From Cephalotrichum gorgonifer (Eukaryota; Ascomycota; Sordariomycetes; Microascales; Microascaceae), in NCBI GenBank assembly GCA_900312665.1, contig ONZQ02000013.1, positions 992,001 through 1,056,000 of the forward strand: a DNA stretch of 64,000 nt. The letters run 5' to 3'. A model generated the notes under the pieces. That model saw only the letters and a list, made by a program, of their open reading frames with translations. It had not been told where the DNA came from and made no database searches. Positions 33,701-43,113 of the stretch are shown piece after piece. The stretch's first letter is position 1. Every line of letters begins with the position of its first letter. The translations under genes and the position numbers were made by a program.

Positions 33701-35263
33701 TCAATATTGTGTGTTAAACCACGCATGCTTCAATGTGTCCCGAGTGCCAAGCCGTTCTTCAGGCCGCCGCCTTAACAGCTTCTCTAGCAGATCTGCCAGG
33801 TCAGTAGCCTCAGCTTCCGAGATGAGCTCGAAGCGCGGATGAGTGCATCCCTCCCCAGAACAGTCATGACACCCGGCGATTCTCTCCCGAATAGCCTTGA
33901 CACGAAGAATTGCACCCCCGTGGTCACCAGGATGCGGGATAGGGGGCCCTTCGCTACCCGATTCGTCGCTAGATTCGGCGTAGTACTCTAGCCACTCCTC
34001 CGGGGGCTCCCCTAGAAGGGACGAAACTTCATCCATATACTCTTCCTTACGGAGCTGGAGCAGCTGAAAGACGGTAAAGAGACGCTGACCAAGACGTACT
34101 TCGAAAACAGCACAGGCTAGAGATCAGAGATCCATTTCCATGCTGCCCAAGCCATCGAGGATGACTTCTGGTGCCGCGTAGTTTACCGGGATACCGAGAC
34201 TTTCGGGCGGGCCAAGAGAATTGTCGAATGACTGGCCAAAGTCGATGGCTTGGGCGTGAGCGGATATAGCCGCAGAAGCGACGTCCTCGAGGGCAGCCGG
34301 ATAGACGAGATACTTGGGGGCGTACGGAATCTCTGGCGTTGGGCGAGAATCCTTACGGATGCAGACCTCTGCTATCTCTGGCTCCCCAAGGAGTGAGAGC
34401 ACTCCTTTTTCGTCTAGGCCGTCAAGGCCATTTAGCGCGAGGAGAATGTTCCTGGGATGGAAGTCTGTGATGTGTAATAAGTACATGTAGTAGGAACACC
34501 CGAGGGTGGATTCAAATATAAACTTACCCCCGTGGCATATTCCGCGACTATGTAGTGCAGCCAGAGCCTTGACCATGTGTGCGGATATCGTCTGGAGGTT
34601 TCTGGTTTTGGACTCCTCCCTATGAAATATACTTGCCGCTGTGTGTACTGGTGGCCCAAGCATAGGGTAGACCAGACAAATGTGCATTCCGCTCGGGCTT
34701 TGGTTCGTGAACTGGTTCGTGGGCAGGCATAAGTGCTGCATAGCACCAAGGCCTTCCTCCTTTAGCTTCGCAGCCATTACCAACTCTCGGTCGTCTTCTC
34801 CTTGGCTGGCACGGAAAATTTTAATAGCAACATATGATGGCTCATTAGCATTCTGGTCCAGGCAAAGCCACACGGTCGCGTACGTGCCATGGCCGAGCTT
34901 GTGAATAACCCGGTACCGGCCTTCGTTGAGTTCGTTGTCTAGATGGATGGGATTATATCCGCCGGGCCTGTAACCGCGAAGTCTCTCCACATCTTCGTCA
35001 GCTGACTGAATATAGAGCCTCATCCACAGACGATCAGGGTCCTGCGAGTAGTCGCCGCCGCGTCGAAACCCCCCGCTGACATTCGGATGGCGAGGAGGGA
35101 TATTGCGCCGTGGAGCTGACATGTGAGTGTTACTCGTGGTTCGCGGCGTATTTTCCCCCCTTTTCTTTTCCCAGGGGCCGGAAGAGGTGGAGGTAGAGAA
35201 TCTTGGCGAGGAGGGCCCGTCACAGAAGGCGTTAGGACCGTTCACGAGAGGGCTCGGCGGCAT
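33701..35263 (-). pseudogene. SRPK-like protein kinase interrupted by an in-frame TGA
   Basis: Exons 35263-34528 and 34464-33701, with a 63-base stop-free intron, would give about 499 codons, but codon 34126-34124 is TGA. A long disordered N-terminus precedes a kinase domain: glycine loop KLGHGTYATVWLC, lysine YVAIKIFRA, catalytic loop ICHGDFHPRNILLAL (the Asp and Asn kept, the usual Lys replaced by His), and AIDFGQSFD with the DFG. VNYAAPEVILDGLGSMEMDL is then followed by the stop where SRPK relatives carry Trp. The frame resumes at once with SLACAVFEVRLGQRLFTVFQ and runs to a normal C-lobe ending RRRPEERLGTRDTLKHAWF. SRPKs phosphorylate Ser/Arg-rich splicing factors; this divergent member need not. 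Alternatives are a recent nonsense allele, an assembly error or stop readthrough. Confidence 0.8.
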
Positions 35264-36236
35264 CGCTATTGTGGAATGTAGTCTGGATAGAAGTCACATT
35301 CAGTTCCAGCGCATCGCCGAAAACCAAAGGCGATGCGGGCCATAAGACAAGCTTCCCCAATCCCACTCCGATGGAATGATGCACAGAGTACCTTGCACTC
35401 CCCCCTAGTCATACCCGCCATTATGCATGGATGTCTGGCTCACTCTGCTCACCCCACTCACGCGAGCCGCGGGGACGCGTGAGCAAAAAACACAGATTCC
35501 ACTGTTTGGAATAAATTTGAAAAGACAAACAGGCCAGTCGCGCGTTGTAACATGTTGGCTATGTCGGTCGATGGTTGGTTGGCTGGGAAAGCTCTGAACC
35601 AACGTGGCATGGAGAGCTCATACTCACAGGTGATGGGCTCTGGCACAGCGCCGGAATTAAGAGTACTCGTACACTCTGCATGGTTCTGTTCTACAATGTT
35701 GCATGTATCACTCACTAGGCTGGAGTTAACCATTTTCAAAGGGAGTAAGGCCCAAAACAACCAAGAATAAACAAGAATAAAAACCATCAGCTCGTTCACT
35801 TCCAACTCCTAGGCTAGTACCATCACTCCTCCTTCAGCAGGTATGCTGGGTGTGGCACCTGTCGTCTTATGCATAGACTCTCCTCAATACTAATACAGGT
35901 TGCCTGCTTCCCCTGTCCGCGGACAACCGATGGGGCGGTAGATATGGGTGTAGATGTAGGGGCCCGTGGTGCGTTCGTAGTTTATAGGCGGCGCGGCACC
36001 ATCAAGGATGTATGTGTTTGTAGGTCGGGTTACCTGCCCTCTCATGACACACACACGGGATGAGTTGCGGCATAGATCGCGCTTAGTAGCTGCGCTCTTC
36101 GCCGGACAAGGTGCCTGCAGCCGCAGCCAGTGATGTCGATAGCCTCGACCCGCCTGGTTATATTAGTTGCCCATGTCGCATCTCCGTAGTGTCGACAATT
36201 GTGTAGGACCGGCGTGATCGGTCGTACTGGTATGCG
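35264..36236. other. Intergenic region
   Basis: Upstream of the SRPK-like gene and downstream of the Atg37-like gene. It has a GAGTACTCGTAC motif near 35660 and one weak small-protein frame, listed separately. Confidence 0.55.
35458..35787 (-). CDS. Candidate small secreted or membrane protein (weak)
   Basis: A frame of 109 residues from the ATG at 35787. It begins MVFILVYSWLFWALLPLK, a good hydrophobic signal or anchor, and three cysteines follow in DTCN, HAEC and PITC. A GTGAGT directly after PIT could be a donor, so the true product may be shorter or spliced to a different end. No domain is recognised. Proximity to the SRPK-like promoter means it may be non-coding. Confidence 0.25.
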   Translation of the reverse strand: MVFILVYSWLFWALLPLKMVNSSLVSDTCNIVEQNHAECTSTLNSGAVPEPITCEYELSMPRWFRAFPANQPSTDIANMLQRATGLFVFSNLFQTVESVFFAHASPRLA

Positions 36237-36561
36237 TCACCTCGCCGGTAATATAGACCGGACGTACTCTCTTCCTAGCCGGAACATCGCCCTCACCAGG
36301 TCCTCTAACCTCCTATCCCGCCTCTTGCGCATCCATATCAGCACGACGCTCAGGGCCACGAGATCGAGGACGAGGTGCTTGACTACCGCCCAGAACAGCC
36401 AGCTCACCCGCGCCCGCCAGCTCATCTCCTTCTTGAATCTCCACTCCCTCCCCGTTGTGATCTGCTCCCGCAGCGCCGCCACCTCGGTAGACAACTTCAC
36501 CAGCGCCCTCTCAACCCTCTTGGACCACCTGCTCGTGCCTCCCGGCTCCTGGCCCCTCTCG

Positions 36562-36593
<32 letters not shown>

Positions 36594-37294
36594 GCCGAGT
36601 CTCCGCCGTGATTCGCGCTCGGCCTCGTCTAGTTCGCTCATCGGGCTGAGGATCTTCATTGGGCCCTCGTCGGAGCGGGCAGCTCCCTGTCCGGGGGATT
36701 TCGGGGATGATGAAGAGAGGCTAGGTGTGTTGTTCTTCACCTGTGTCCACACGAACTCCAGCTCCGAGACGAGCTCCTTGGCGTCCCTATTCAAAGGGAT
36801 AGACCTGGTCAGCCTCCGCATTTTCTCCACGTCGCATACGACGAAGATTCGGGTGTCGTGACGGAAGAACTTACCCCGTATTCGCATACTTGTGCATCGT
36901 CCCGATCAGTGTCTCGATATACCTCCTCTTCGCCTCGGTCTTTGCGAGTCCCCGCTGTGAGTTCCACGCGTCCCACTTGTCCATCTCCCGCTGGAGGTCG
37001 TCCCCGCGCAGTCCCAATGCTGTGGCGCTCGGTCTCTCCATCACACCGTCAACGTCGCCCTCCATCGCCTGTTTGTAGAGCCCATAGAGGCGCAGCCTCT
37101 CGGCGGCGGGTGGGCGCACGGCACCTGTCTTGGGGATGCGCTTGACGGTGCTCAGGGCGTGGACAAAAACTCGGTCTAGAAAGGGCGGGACTTGGGTGTT
37201 AGCTACTGGAGGGAGCTTCGGTGAAGGGCAAGGGAAAGAAGGGGGAGGGGCAGGCGGGAATCAGAATCGAGAACCTACCCACTGAGTCGGCCAT
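36237..37294 (-). CDS. Acyl-CoA-binding protein with C-terminal membrane anchor (Atg37/ACBD5-like)
   Basis: Three exons, 37294-37279 (16 bases), 37175-36875 and 36786-36237, give 288 residues. Residues about 6-105 are an acyl-CoA-binding domain: DRVFVHALSTVKRIPKTG, ERLRLYGLYKQAMEGDV, KWDAWNSQRGLAKTEAKRRY and IETLIGTMHKYA. A poly-Asp run (GDDDDDDDDDDDE) lies mid-protein, and a hydrophobic segment (WLFWAVVKHLVLDLVALSVV) near residues 235-257 precedes a basic tail. This layout matches yeast Atg37 and human ACBD5, tail-anchored peroxisomal proteins linked to pexophagy and lipid transfer. Peroxisomal location here is inferred. The GT-AG joins preserve the domain exactly. Confidence 0.88.
36559..36595. 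repeat. GTC-triplet repeat coding for poly-Asp
   Basis: A run of GTC/ATC triplets on the plus strand. It reads as GAC/GAT aspartate codons in the Atg37-like protein and is a likely site of length polymorphism. Confidence 0.85.
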
Positions 37295-38241
37295 TTTGAT
37301 AGATTGGTGCACTCGGCCGGATCACAGATGAAATCCGTTTGGTATTCACTCCGATGTGCAGTTCGAAAACGGTGTGTAGTCGAGCTGTTCAGCGGAAGGA
37401 AAGACGCATCGCGCGTGTTGATGCGCGAATCGGCCAGCCCGACCGCGAGCCTCGGTATCTCGCTTGTGACAGCTCTGAGGAAGTTCGAGACCTGATCCAA
37501 AGCTAGGCGCGCCACAGGAGGCCCCCGGGTCGTGGTATGGCTTGCCCAGGCAAAGGCAAAGAAAAAGAATGTTTGGTCGGGAGAAGGCAGTAAGATCAAG
37601 CAAGGGTGGAAATGTGCCAGTCGAGCCCGCGAGACCTTGTCCTGCGGGGACCGAAGATGGGGCCGGGGCTATTATACAAGTACAAGTCTGGGGCGCGGTG
37701 GAACCGATAAATCAGATGTATTATCTGCTCCTCGGGTCGGGTGGCGGATTGGCCCAAGCCCAATATACCTCGGCGTCGCGGCTCGGTATCTCCCCAGTGG
37801 CTCGGTACCGTACCTGACGCACCAAATGCACCCCTGACACTTACCATAGGGTGCCACACCACACCTGTTCACTTGCACTGTCCACGGACCATAGCCAATC
37901 CGACCCCCACACCACCCCAACTTTCCATCTCCAAAGAGTACTCGTAGATAAGAGCCCGTAGGCGTCCACCAGTATTGCTTTAGTGCCTCAGCTCTTGTCG
38001 CCCTGCGATATGCGTTATGGTTACCGACACACCTGGGCGGCTGATCTTGCGGCCATTTTAAGTGAGAGTCCGACAGGAATCATATTAAAACCAGTCCACG
38101 AAATTGGATCTTATGAACTTATGAAATAGAGACGTCCTACATGTATCAATTGGGGTATATTCATCCTTCTTTCTCACTGTATCTCACAAACACTTGCACT
38201 CGTACTTATACGCCTCTCCACCATAAGCGCCCCATGAGGTC
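37295..38241. other. Intergenic region
   Basis: Promoter of the Atg37-like gene and 3' flank of the RNase III gene. It carries GTAC-type motifs near 37675, 37939 and 38197. No gene is supported. Confidence 0.55.
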
Positions 38242-39614
38242 TTATCCCTCTTCCGTCGCCGCCGCCGCTGCCGCTCCCTTCCCAGTCTTTGCCATCTCCT
38301 CCACGTAAGCCTTCTTCCTCGCCACGTACACGGCCATCAGCTTCTTATTCGCAAGCGCCATCACAGCCGCCTTCTGCCCGGCCTCCTTCTTGGACACCGA
38401 CGTCCCCCAGCCCAGCTCCTTCTTCTGCTCACCCCATCCCCGCAGGAACAGCTTCACCGAGAACATGGGCGACTTGTTGGCCTTGTTCTTCTGCTTCGTC
38501 GGCACGTCCTCGTAGATCAGCTCCACCCCGGGGACGCGCAGCGCCTGGTTGAGGCGCAGCTTCGCCGTCCCCGCCTCGGTTTCGGACCTGTCCTGCCCCA
38601 ACTCCTGCACCCGCTGCGTCTCGGGCATCTTCTCGGCGCGCCGGATGTCGTCGGCGATGGTGCGCGCCCAGAGGGCCTTCAGCCACGTCACGGCGCGCGC
38701 GGGCCCGCGCTCGTGGTCGGAGAGGATGACGGCGGCCACGTAGGCTTCAAACATGTCGCCCTGCACCTTCATCCCGTCCTTCCCCTCCCCCAGCTTTATG
38801 AAGCCGGGGACCTTGGCGCGGGTTCCGAGGTCGTACTCCCGGAAGTAGGCGGCCAGGGTCTGGTTTCGGACGAGGCGCTCGCGCATCTGGGAGGACTTGC
38901 CCGGGTCGAGGCCGCCGAAGGTGGAGAAGATGAAGTAGGTTGATAGTAGGTAGATATTCGCGTCGCCGACCCACTCGAGGCGGTCATAGGCTAGCTGCTC
39001 GCGGGTGCTAAGCGCCTGATGGCGGAAGGCGGCTTCTGCCAGTTGGGGGTCTGCTGGTGGGAGAGGAGGGAGTGAGGACGGTATGTCATCGACGGTCCAT
39101 GGCGTGATGAGCATGGGATCGATGAATTCGAGGCCCCTCGTAGACGATGCTGTTCCATCGGCGGGAGAGGTCAGCTGCTTCTGTTGCTGCTGCCCCGGGC
39201 TCTCTAACGGTCTTGCGTTTGATGAATGATCATCCTTGGGGACTTGTTAGTGCTTGAGACCTCCGTTGATGTAGTGGGAATAGCTGGTGCCTCAGGGTAA
39301 CTCTCACTCACCAGTTCCTGTTTAGCGGGAGCAGTCGTAGCTACCCCATCTCCAGCCAGAACCTGAAAGGCAGGAAGCAGCTTCTTACTCAAGGCAACGA
39401 GTGCGCTGTGAGCGTCACTGGCGGATGCGCCGCTCACGTTCCCGTTGAGAACCTGGATGCACTCGGTGAGCTGGCTGGCGTGAGTCTTCAGTAGCTCGGT
39501 GGCATCCTCTGAGGACCTGATCGGTTGCTCTGACCTGGAACGTCGGCGCTTATGCTTCCCATCCAGGTGCTTATCGTGCCCATCAGATATGTCTTTATGG
39601 TGCCGTTTGGACAT
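38242..39614 (-). CDS. Ribonuclease III (Rnt1-like)
   Basis: Cleaves double-stranded RNA; in fungi the nuclear enzyme processes pre-rRNA, snRNA and snoRNA precursors. Two exons, 39614-39312 and 39234-38242, with a GTGAGT...CCAAG intron, give 431 residues. The N-terminus is Lys/Arg/His-rich (KHKRRRSRSEQP), a likely nuclear signal. The RNase III signature is YDRLEWVGDANIYLLST near residue 184, followed by QMRERLVRNQTLA and the second acidic site in GDMFEAYVAAVIL. A C-terminal double-stranded RNA-binding domain follows, with LGWGTSVSKKEAGQKAAVMA. The tail ends in an Ala run. The single RNase III domain plus one dsRBD fits Rnt1 rather than Dicer. Divergent from SelO. Confidence 0.9.
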
Positions 39615-40271
39615 TTTGGGTTACGGCTGAGTGCTATGGTGGATCGTGGGGATGAAATTTCCGCATTTGGTGGTGGATGTTTTAATGGATACAAGCAATA
39701 CTTACTTCCCCAGGCAGAAATAATCCCCAACTAGCAATAACACTCTCTTGCTAGTTAGCGGTACGAATAATTACAGGGCACTGCCGCTGGAACAGCTAAG
39801 TATCGCATTTAAGCTCATATTATCGATCCCCCCAACCGCGCTGTTCATGCCCACCTCAAAATTTCATTTCTTCCCTCCTCAAGACACTTTTTTCTCTTGA
39901 GATTCGAAATGCTTCCACGGCGGAAGTCGCCTCCTTACATCAATACGCATGAACAGCACATGTAGCGTACTTTTTCTCATTCCCTCGCCACGGCGGCACT
40001 TGTAGTACAAGTAGAGTTACCAAATAAAATGACGTCAGGTTCGATCGATAGCACTGAAGAACCTGGATGCCCAGATTGGATTTCAGATTGATTGCTTCCG
40101 CCGTACATGTATTATTCATCGCCCCAGTCGCATTAGCCCAGACTTCCTCCCGCGCCTGTCACATCTCACGTTAAGCTGATTATATAGTCCCGATAGCCCC
40201 GACTTTTTCTTTTCCCCGTCCCCTCATTCGTTTCCCCACCTTTTGCCTCCCATCCAAAGCCAGTTTTCTAT
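39615..40271. other. Divergent promoter region, RNase III / SelO
   Basis: About 660 bases between opposite start codons. It contains an ACTTGTAGTACAAGT inverted repeat near 39998 and a pyrimidine-rich stretch just before the SelO ATG. Confidence 0.6.
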
Positions 40272-42293
40272 ATGTTCCGTGCTTCTATCCCAAGGCGACT
40301 CGTACAATCCCCCCTGGCCCGCCACCTCCCCTTCTGCCAACGGAAACGAATCCCGCTTATCGCCGGCATGGCCAGCAACGGCGCGCCCGGCCCCCAAGAC
40401 GGGGTGAAGGCGCCCCCCTACGAGGGCACCACCCTCGCCGACCTCCCCAAGTCGTGGACCTTCACCTCGTCCCTCCCCAACGACCCCCGCCACGCCAACC
40501 CCGCCGAATCCCACGCCACCCCGCGCGAACAGTTCCTACCCCGCCAGGTCCACGGCGCGCTCTACACATGGGTCCGCCCCGAGGGCGCCGAGGACCCCGA
40601 GCTCCTTGCCGTCAGCCCCGCCGCCCTGCGCGACCTCGGCATCCGCGCGGACGAGGCGCAGACGGAGACGTTCCTACAGGTCGTCTCCGGGAATAAGCTC
40701 CTCGGGTGGGACGAGGAGAGCGGAGAGGGCGGGTACCCCTGGGCTCAGTGCTACGGGGGTTTCCAGTTCGGCGCGTGGGCGGGACAGCTCGGAGATGGGC
40801 GGGCGATCTCGCTCTTCGAGACCACGAACCCCGCAACCGGGGTAAGGTACGAGCTGCAGCTGAAGGGGGCCGGGCTGACGCCGTACTCGAGGTTCGCAGA
40901 CGGGAAGGCGGTGTTGAGGTCGAGCATAAGGGAGTTTGTCGTCTCGGAGGCGCTGCATAGTCTCGGGATCCCAACCACGAGGGCGCTCTCTCTTACCCTA
41001 CTGAGGGGCTCACGGGTTGCCCGGGAGAGGGTGGAGCCCGGGGCGATTGTGTTGCGGTTTGCGCAGTCTTGGCTGCGGCTCGGGAGCTTCGACCTCTTGC
41101 GGACCCGGGGGGATAGGGTGTTGATTCGACAGCTGGCGACCTACGTTGCCGAGGAGGTCCTTGGGGGGTGGGAAGCGCTTCCCGGGAGGCTCGCAAACCC
41201 CGAGGCGCCAACCGACGGTGAAGTACCGAGGAGGGGTGTCAAGAAGGACGAGATCGAGGGCCCCTCTGAGGTGGAGGAGAATCGGTTTGCGAGGTTGTAC
41301 CGTGAGGTTGTGAGGCGCAACGCCGAGACGGTCGCCCAGTGGCAGGCCTATGGCTTCATGAATGGCGTGCTGAACACCGATAATACGTCCGTCATGGGGC
41401 TGTCGCTAGACTTCGGCCCATTCGCCTTCATGGACAACTTCGACCCGTCCTACACGCCTAACCACGACGACAGCCTCCTCCGTTACAGCTACAAGAACCA
41501 ACCAACCATCATCTGGTGGAATCTCGTCCGCTTCGGCGAAGCCCTCGGCGAGCTGCTCGGCGCGGGTGCGGGCGTGGACGACCCCGTATTCGTGAGTGAG
41601 GGTGTTACGAAGGAGAAGGAGAAGGAGATCGTCGCGAGGGCCGAGAGTATCATCATGCAGACGGGCGAGGAGTACAAGGCGACCTTCCTCAAGGAGTACC
41701 GGCGCCTCATGTGCGGGCGCCTCGGGCTGAAGACCTACCGCGAGTCGGACTTTGATCAGCTCTTCAGCTCGGTCCTAGACATCATGCAGGAGCTCGAGCT
41801 TGACTTCAACCTTTTCTTCCGGAGACTCAGCGGGCTGAAGTTGTCCGAGATAAGCACCTCCCAAGAGCGGAGGGCCAAGGCGTCACTGTTCTTCTACAAG
41901 GAGGGTGTGAGGCTCGTCCGGGAGGACGACGCGCGCGTGAGGATAAGCGAGTGGATCGAACTCTGGCGTCAGCGCATCGTCGATGACTGGGGCGAGAACG
42001 GCTCCGTCTCCGAGGAGCGGGACGCGGAGCGGAGCGCGGCCATGAAGGCCGTGAACCCCAACTTCATCCCCAGGGGCTGGATTCTCGACGAGGTCATTCA
42101 GCGGGTTGAGAAGAAGGGCGAGAGGGATGTTCTGGACCGGGTGATGCACATGGCCCTCCATCCATTCGAGGACACTTGGGACTCGAGGGAGTTTGACGGT
42201 GTCGAGTATAAGGGGGACGCAGAGGAGGAGGCTCGGTGGACGAAAGACGTTCCCGAGTCTGTGAGGTCTTTGCAGTGTAGCTGCAGTTCATAA
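40272..42293 (+). CDS. Selenoprotein O homolog (SelO/UPF0061, protein adenylyltransferase; Fmp40-like)
   Basis: A pseudokinase-fold enzyme that transfers AMP to protein hydroxyl groups, mitochondrial in eukaryotes. A single exon of 673 residues. The first 32 residues (MFRASIPRRLVQSPLARHLP...) are Arg-rich and free of acidic residues, a typical mitochondrial presequence. An internal ATG at 40368 (residue 33, GGCATGGCC) could give a cytosolic form. Core motifs are YGGFQFGAWAGQLGDGRAI, LQLKGAGLTPYSRFADGKAV, LRSSIREFVVSEALHSLGIP, TRALSL, and the metal/active-site region NGVLNTDNTSVMGLSLDFGP with FAFMDNFDPSYTPN. The C-terminus is CSCSS, with Cys where some animal SelO proteins carry selenocysteine. 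Confidence 0.95.
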   Translation: MFRASIPRRLVQSPLARHLPFCQRKRIPLIAGMASNGAPGPQDGVKAPPYEGTTLADLPKSWTFTSSLPNDPRHANPAESHATPREQFLPRQVHGALYTWVRPEGAEDPELLAVSPAALRDLGIRADEAQTETFLQVVSGNKLLGWDEESGEGGYPWAQCYGGFQFGAWAGQLGDGRAISLFETTNPATGVRYELQLKGAGLTPYSRFADGKAVLRSSIREFVVSEALHSLGIPTTRALSLTLLRGSRVARERVEPGAIVLRFAQSWLRLGSFDLLRTRGDRVLIRQLATYVAEEVLGGWEALPGRLANPEAPTDGEVPRRGVKKDEIEGPSEVEENRFARLYREVVRRNAETVAQWQAYGFMNGVLNTDNTSVMGLSLDFGPFAFMDNFDPSYTPNHDDSLLRYSYKNQPTIIWWNLVRFGEALGELLGAGAGVDDPVFVSEGVTKEKEKEIVARAESIIMQTGEEYKATFLKEYRRLMCGRLGLKTYRESDFDQLFSSVLDIMQELELDFNLFFRRLSGLKLSEISTSQERRAKASLFFYKEGVRLVREDDARVRISEWIELWRQRIVDDWGENGSVSEERDAERSAAMKAVNPNFIPRGWILDEVIQRVEKKGERDVLDRVMHMALHPFEDTWDSREFDGVEYKGDAEEEARWTKDVPESVRSLQCSCSS

Positions 42294-43113
42294 TCTCAGT
42301 AGACATAATTATCACGGTAACAGAGACTTGCCTCCGCACGCCTCTAGCAAATACAAACGCCGTTTCTTCCATAATAAGCAAAGAAAAATGCCTCCTCCCA
42401 GCACTCATGGCCCCCCTCTTCTCCTTTCCACAAATTTCCCTCCTACCCCCTCCCAAAACTCTCTCCTGGACTTCGTACCCTTATGCATCCCCGGAGTCTG
42501 GGGTGCTAAAAGGGCCGTCTTGACTGCCCGTTTGTTTATGCCCGTGTTCAGGCGCGGCTCCCAGTCACTCTTACTTACGGTGCGTAGTCTAACATCTCCC
42601 CACTGGGATTTCATTAGTATGCTCTGGGATTTGCACAAATCCGACGCCACATGGGGTGACGCCAACGTTGCGTAGGGGCCTGGGAGGTATACGGTGCCAT
42701 TTCTGTGCAGTAGGTGGGTAGCAGAGGTTGGAGCTTGCAGCTGGTTCTAGGTACTAAAGTACATCCACCATCTAGCTAGGGGTGGTTACCTAATCCACAG
42801 GCTGGTTGCTGCGTTGCATCGGACTACCTAAGCCGAGGATCTTCCAGATTTGGGCCAATGGATTGGTCCCGGGCCAGTGGGTCAATTTTTTTCCACGGTG
42901 ATGACCGACGTATGCTTCGTGGAAGCTTCTCCAAGTCTGCGGATTTTTTTCTCGACTAAACCATCAACGGACTCGGTCCTCGCAACACCATCATCCTTTG
43001 TTCATCCCATCCCACACGTCATTCCCGTCTTTCTCTCCCAAGACTGACGCTGCTTCTATCTGCCCTTCTAACTTGTGTTTCTACTTAATACCCATTTCTT
43101 AATACCCATCACA
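42294..43113. other. Region upstream of hsp60
   Basis: SelO 3' flank and hsp60 promoter. A heat-shock-element-like sequence is annotated separately at 42916-42929. No gene is supported. Confidence 0.6.
42916..42929. promoter_or_regulatory. Heat-shock-element-like site upstream of hsp60
   Basis: TTC (42916-42918) and then GAAGCTTC (42922-42929). The GAA/TTC pair has perfect 2-base spacing, while the outer TTC is offset by one base from an ideal three-unit element. It lies about 185 bases before the hsp60 ATG, where Hsf1 control is expected. It is a short match and could be chance. Confidence 0.35.

Noticed and set aside
34090..34200. Explaining the kinase TGA by an intron
   Set aside because: The only GT-AG pair that would remove it also deletes the AAPE motif that the family requires.
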